Positions 6,409 to 7,760 of a DNA stretch of 7,760 bases are shown here, piece after piece. Origin of the DNA: Nitrospirae bacterium RBG_16_43_11 (GTDB taxonomy: Bacteria; Nitrospirota; 9FT-COMBO-42-15; HDB-SIOI813); contig MHEI01000086.1 of assembly GCA_001805165.1 (NCBI GenBank), positions 11,491-19,250 of the forward strand, read 5' to 3'. The notes beneath the pieces were generated by a model. It was not told where the DNA came from. It saw nothing but the letters and a program-made list of their open reading frames with translations, and did no database searches. Position 1 is the first letter of the stretch, and each line of letters begins with the position of its first letter. The translations under genes and the position numbers were made by a program.

Positions 6409-6762
6409 ATGTCAGTTAAGCTTTATGTAGGTAATATGTCTTATGATGTCACGGATTCAGAACTAAATGATCTTTTCACACCATTTGGCACTGTTGAGAG
6501 CGCCAGGATCATCACAGACAAGTTTACAGGGAATTCCAAAGGGTTCGGATTTGTTGAAATGGCCAACCGTGAGGAGGCAAATAAGGCAATGGACGAACTC
6601 AATGGTAAAACGATTAACAATCGTGCAATAGTAGTAAATGAGGCCCGTCCCCAGGTTAAGTCACCACGAGGTGGTGGTGGTGGTGGATTTGGCGGCCGTT
6701 CATCACGTGGCGGAGGTAGTGGCGCCGGCAGTAAAGGCAGACCCCCAAGAAGGAACTTTTAG
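6409..6762 (+). CDS. Glycine-rich RRM RNA-binding protein
   Basis: A 117-aa single-RRM protein with RNP2 LYVGNM (5-10) and RNP1 KGFGFVEM (44-51), including the exposed aromatic residues that stack on RNA bases (Y6, F46, F48). The RRM covers about 3-80. The tail (87-117) is rich in Gly and Arg, with five successive GGT codons from 6670 and an RPPRRNF end, like RGG tails. Similar proteins in cyanobacteria and several Gram-negative phyla are cold-induced or bind single-stranded RNA; the target here is unknown. I start at the ATG at 6409 because AAGGAG (6394-6399) lies 9 nt upstream. The longer frame from GTG at 6361 adds residues outside the RRM. It lies 53 nt after the FKBP gene with no promoter seen between, so both are probably one transcript ending at the terminator at 6798. 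Confidence 0.93.
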   Translation: MSVKLYVGNMSYDVTDSELNDLFTPFGTVESARIITDKFTGNSKGFGFVEMANREEANKAMDELNGKTINNRAIVVNEARPQVKSPRGGGGGGFGGRSSRGGGSGAGSKGRPPRRNF

Positions 6763-6797
6763 GCCTGTCCACACAAAAATACAGTCCCGCAAAAATA

Positions 6798-6834
6798 AAG
6801 GCCCGCAGGATAAATCCTGCGGGCCTTATTTTTT
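6798..6834 (+). terminator. Strong intrinsic terminator, probably bidirectional
   Basis: The arms at 6798-6811 and 6814-6827 are perfectly complementary over 14 bp (GGCCCGCAGGAT core) around a minimal AA; in practice the loop will open by a pair or more. TTATTTTTT follows to 6834 for the plus strand. On the other side AAAAATAA (6791-6798) gives a U tract on the minus strand, so the same hairpin can end both the FKBP-RRM transcript and the convergent lipoprotein transcript, whose stop is at 6850. Confidence 0.93.
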
Positions 6835-6849
6835 GAAAATACATCAATC

Positions 6850-7032
6850 TTACTTCTTTTGTTCCCCTGCTGGTGCCTGTTCTGCCGGGGCTGCCGGAGC
6901 CTGTTCTGCCGGGGCTGCTGGTGCTTGTTCTACTGGTGGAGGCGGTGCCGGTTGTTCTTTTTTCTGGCAAGCAGTAAAACCGATCATCCCTACCATGGCC
7001 AGGGTTAATAGCATTAATAATCCCTTTTTCAT
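6850..7032 (-). CDS. Small repeat-containing lipoprotein
   Basis: A 60-aa protein with a lipoprotein signal: MKKG, a hydrophobic core (LLMLLTLAMVGMIGF) and lipobox FTAC with C22 as the expected acylated residue. The mature part would be about 39 residues: QKKEQ, a PAPPPP stretch, then EQAPAAPA twice and a final EQAPAGEQKK. It is thus an Ala/Pro-rich low-complexity tether without a folded domain. I start at the ATG at 7032, which has AAGGGGGTGA about 9 nt upstream and begins the lysine-containing n-region; an upstream ATG at 7074 would put 14 charged residues before the signal. Small lipoproteins of this kind are often attached to the outer membrane; the role is unknown. The convergent terminator at 6798-6834 lies 15 nt after the stop. 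Confidence 0.8.
   Translation of the reverse strand: MKKGLLMLLTLAMVGMIGFTACQKKEQPAPPPPVEQAPAAPAEQAPAAPAEQAPAGEQKK
6875..6922. repeat. 24-bp in-frame tandem repeat in the lipoprotein gene
   Basis: Two 24-bp units (6875-6898 and 6899-6922) differ at only three positions near their ends, and a diverged third unit begins at 6923. Each encodes one EQAPAAPA octapeptide. Because the unit is a multiple of three, copy-number change by slippage would lengthen or shorten the protein without shifting the frame. Confidence 0.85.
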
Positions 7033-7100
7033 CTGTTCATTCACCCCCTTTCTTTGTTTAAATTTCTCTTTCATTTCCTTATTATTGAATAATATCTTTG

Positions 7101-7129
7101 TATATTCAGATTACATTATTTCGTTGTTA
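7101..7129 (-). promoter_or_regulatory. Weak candidate promoter for the lipoprotein gene
   Basis: On the minus strand TTAACA (about 7124-7129) is followed after 17 bases by GAATAT (about 7101-7106). The -35 is good but the -10 is poor. It lies about 70 nt upstream of the lipoprotein start in an AT-rich spacer. The rest of the spacer, 7033-7292, holds no supported gene, and I see no clear terminator there for the gene ending at 7293. Confidence 0.25.
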
Positions 7130-7292
7130 ACGATGGGATCACACTATTAATGATTTCCACGAGACACACAAATTATATGTGCTTACTTTGGCAAGTTCCA
7201 TGTGTGGGAAACATAACATCTTCATCTTCGTATTCAAAATACCAGTGCAATATTAAACATGAAATAAAAACTAATGTCAAGACAAATAACAT

Positions 7293-7760
7293 TCAAATAA
7301 CATTTACACTCTTTCCATGTCGCAGGAATATGAGTTTAAATCCTTTAACATCAGCACTAATACACCTTTTTACAGCCTCCGTGTAAATCTTTCCCGATAT
7401 AGTATATTCTTTAATCTTATCTGCTATTTCATGTTCAGAAACCCTGTCTGTCTTGTAGTCTGCGGCGTATATATTGCCGGAATGCCTGTAGACAACATCA
7501 ATGACGCCTTCCATAACCTGTCCATCCCAGGGTATTGTAAACGGAATCTCTCTTCCTGAAATCTCTGCTCCCTTTAACTCCTGCCAGGCGGATGACCCTG
7601 AGAATGTTTCAAACATTATTTCAAGTTCAGATATAATATCTGAAGAGGGGGGAAACGGCATAAACTTGCTGCAGGCATCTTCAACCGCTGCCTTAAACAG
7701 CGATGTGTCTTTCTCAAAGTCCCAGTGCTCGAGAATATAATGTGCAATGTTACCTATAAT
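7293..7760 (-). CDS. C-terminal nuclease domain of an AddA/RecB-like helicase-nuclease (5' part beyond window)
   Basis: The frame is open from the right edge to a TGA at 7293-7295, giving the last 155 residues of a longer protein. It shows the PD-(D/E)XK exonuclease layout of the AddA/RecB family: GNIAHYILEHWDF (H at visible residue 7), REIPF (E at 71), GVIDVVYR (metal-binding D at 88) and YAADYKTDR (D101, K103). AddA and RecB subunits process double-strand DNA ends for recombination in the cytoplasm, coupling a UvrD-like helicase to this domain; the helicase part would lie to the right. The later Q-x-x-x-Y motif reads S-G-K-I-Y, so the glutamine seems replaced by serine. It could also belong to a stand-alone RecB-type nuclease. 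An internal ATG at 7661 is not a credible start because the H motif lies upstream of it. Confidence 0.85.
   Translation of the reverse strand: MIGNIAHYILEHWDFEKDTSLFKAAVEDACSKFMPFPPSSDIISELEIMFETFSGSSAWQELKGAEISGREIPFTIPWDGQVMEGVIDVVYRHSGNIYAADYKTDRVSEHEIADKIKEYTISGKIYTEAVKRCISADVKGFKLIFLRHGKSVNVI

Noticed and set aside
6875..6946. Short tandem repeats as a CRISPR array
   Set aside because: The units are contiguous without spacers and encode a protein repeat in frame.
6638..7150. 170-residue plus-strand frame across the RRM tail, the terminator and the lipoprotein
   Set aside because: It crosses a strong terminator, and its SAGAAGAC repeats are simply the complement of the EQAPAAPA repeat.
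7150..7386. 78-residue plus-strand frame in the spacer and nuclease end
   Set aside because: It has no ribosome site, overlaps the AddA-like gene on the other strand, and has no recognisable motif.

Overview
The window holds mostly housekeeping genes of a Gram-negative bacterium of moderate to low GC. The evidence is a lipoprotein with a lipobox, an FKBP with a possible secretory N-terminus, and a class II tRNA-Leu without an encoded CCA. The gene order nusA-infB-ylxP-rbfA-nrnA, with a glycine-rich RRM protein nearby, is the arrangement I associate with Desulfobacterota/Nitrospirota-type lineages. That assignment is inference, and no gene here fixes the taxon.

Left part (1-5420, all minus strand): one translation/transcription operon running right to left. 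A clear promoter (5391-5419) is followed by an intrinsic terminator hairpin (5330-5360) inside the 5' leader. Then come nusA (NusA), infB (IF-2), ylxP (DUF503), rbfA (30S maturation) and nrnA (DHH nanoRNase/pAp phosphatase, cut by the left edge after about 309 residues). The terminator lies between promoter and ribosome binding site, as expected for attenuation of nusA by its own product. rimP, ylxR and ylxQ, often found beside nusA/infB, are absent here.

Middle (5420-6840, plus strand): a divergently oriented tRNA-Leu(CAA), then a good promoter (5650-5678) driving a SlyD-like FKBP prolyl isomerase and a small glycine-rich RRM RNA-binding protein. The FKBP has two plausible starts, one giving a signal-peptide form and one with the better Shine-Dalgarno giving a cytoplasmic form. 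A 35-codon ORF starts about 3 nt after the predicted transcription start and overlaps the upstream FKBP start as TAATG. The FKBP-RRM unit ends at a very strong, probably bidirectional terminator (6798-6834).

Right part (6850-7760, minus strand): a small lipoprotein with an EQAPAAPA tandem repeat converges on the same terminator. An apparently gene-free AT-rich spacer (7033-7292) follows. At the right edge is the C-terminal nuclease domain of an AddA/RecB-like protein, truncated by the window.

I found no mobile element, CRISPR array or defence island. The most interesting signals are regulatory: the nusA leader terminator, the dual-start FKBP with its overlapping leader ORF, and a 14-bp periodic AT-rich repeat between infB and ylxP.
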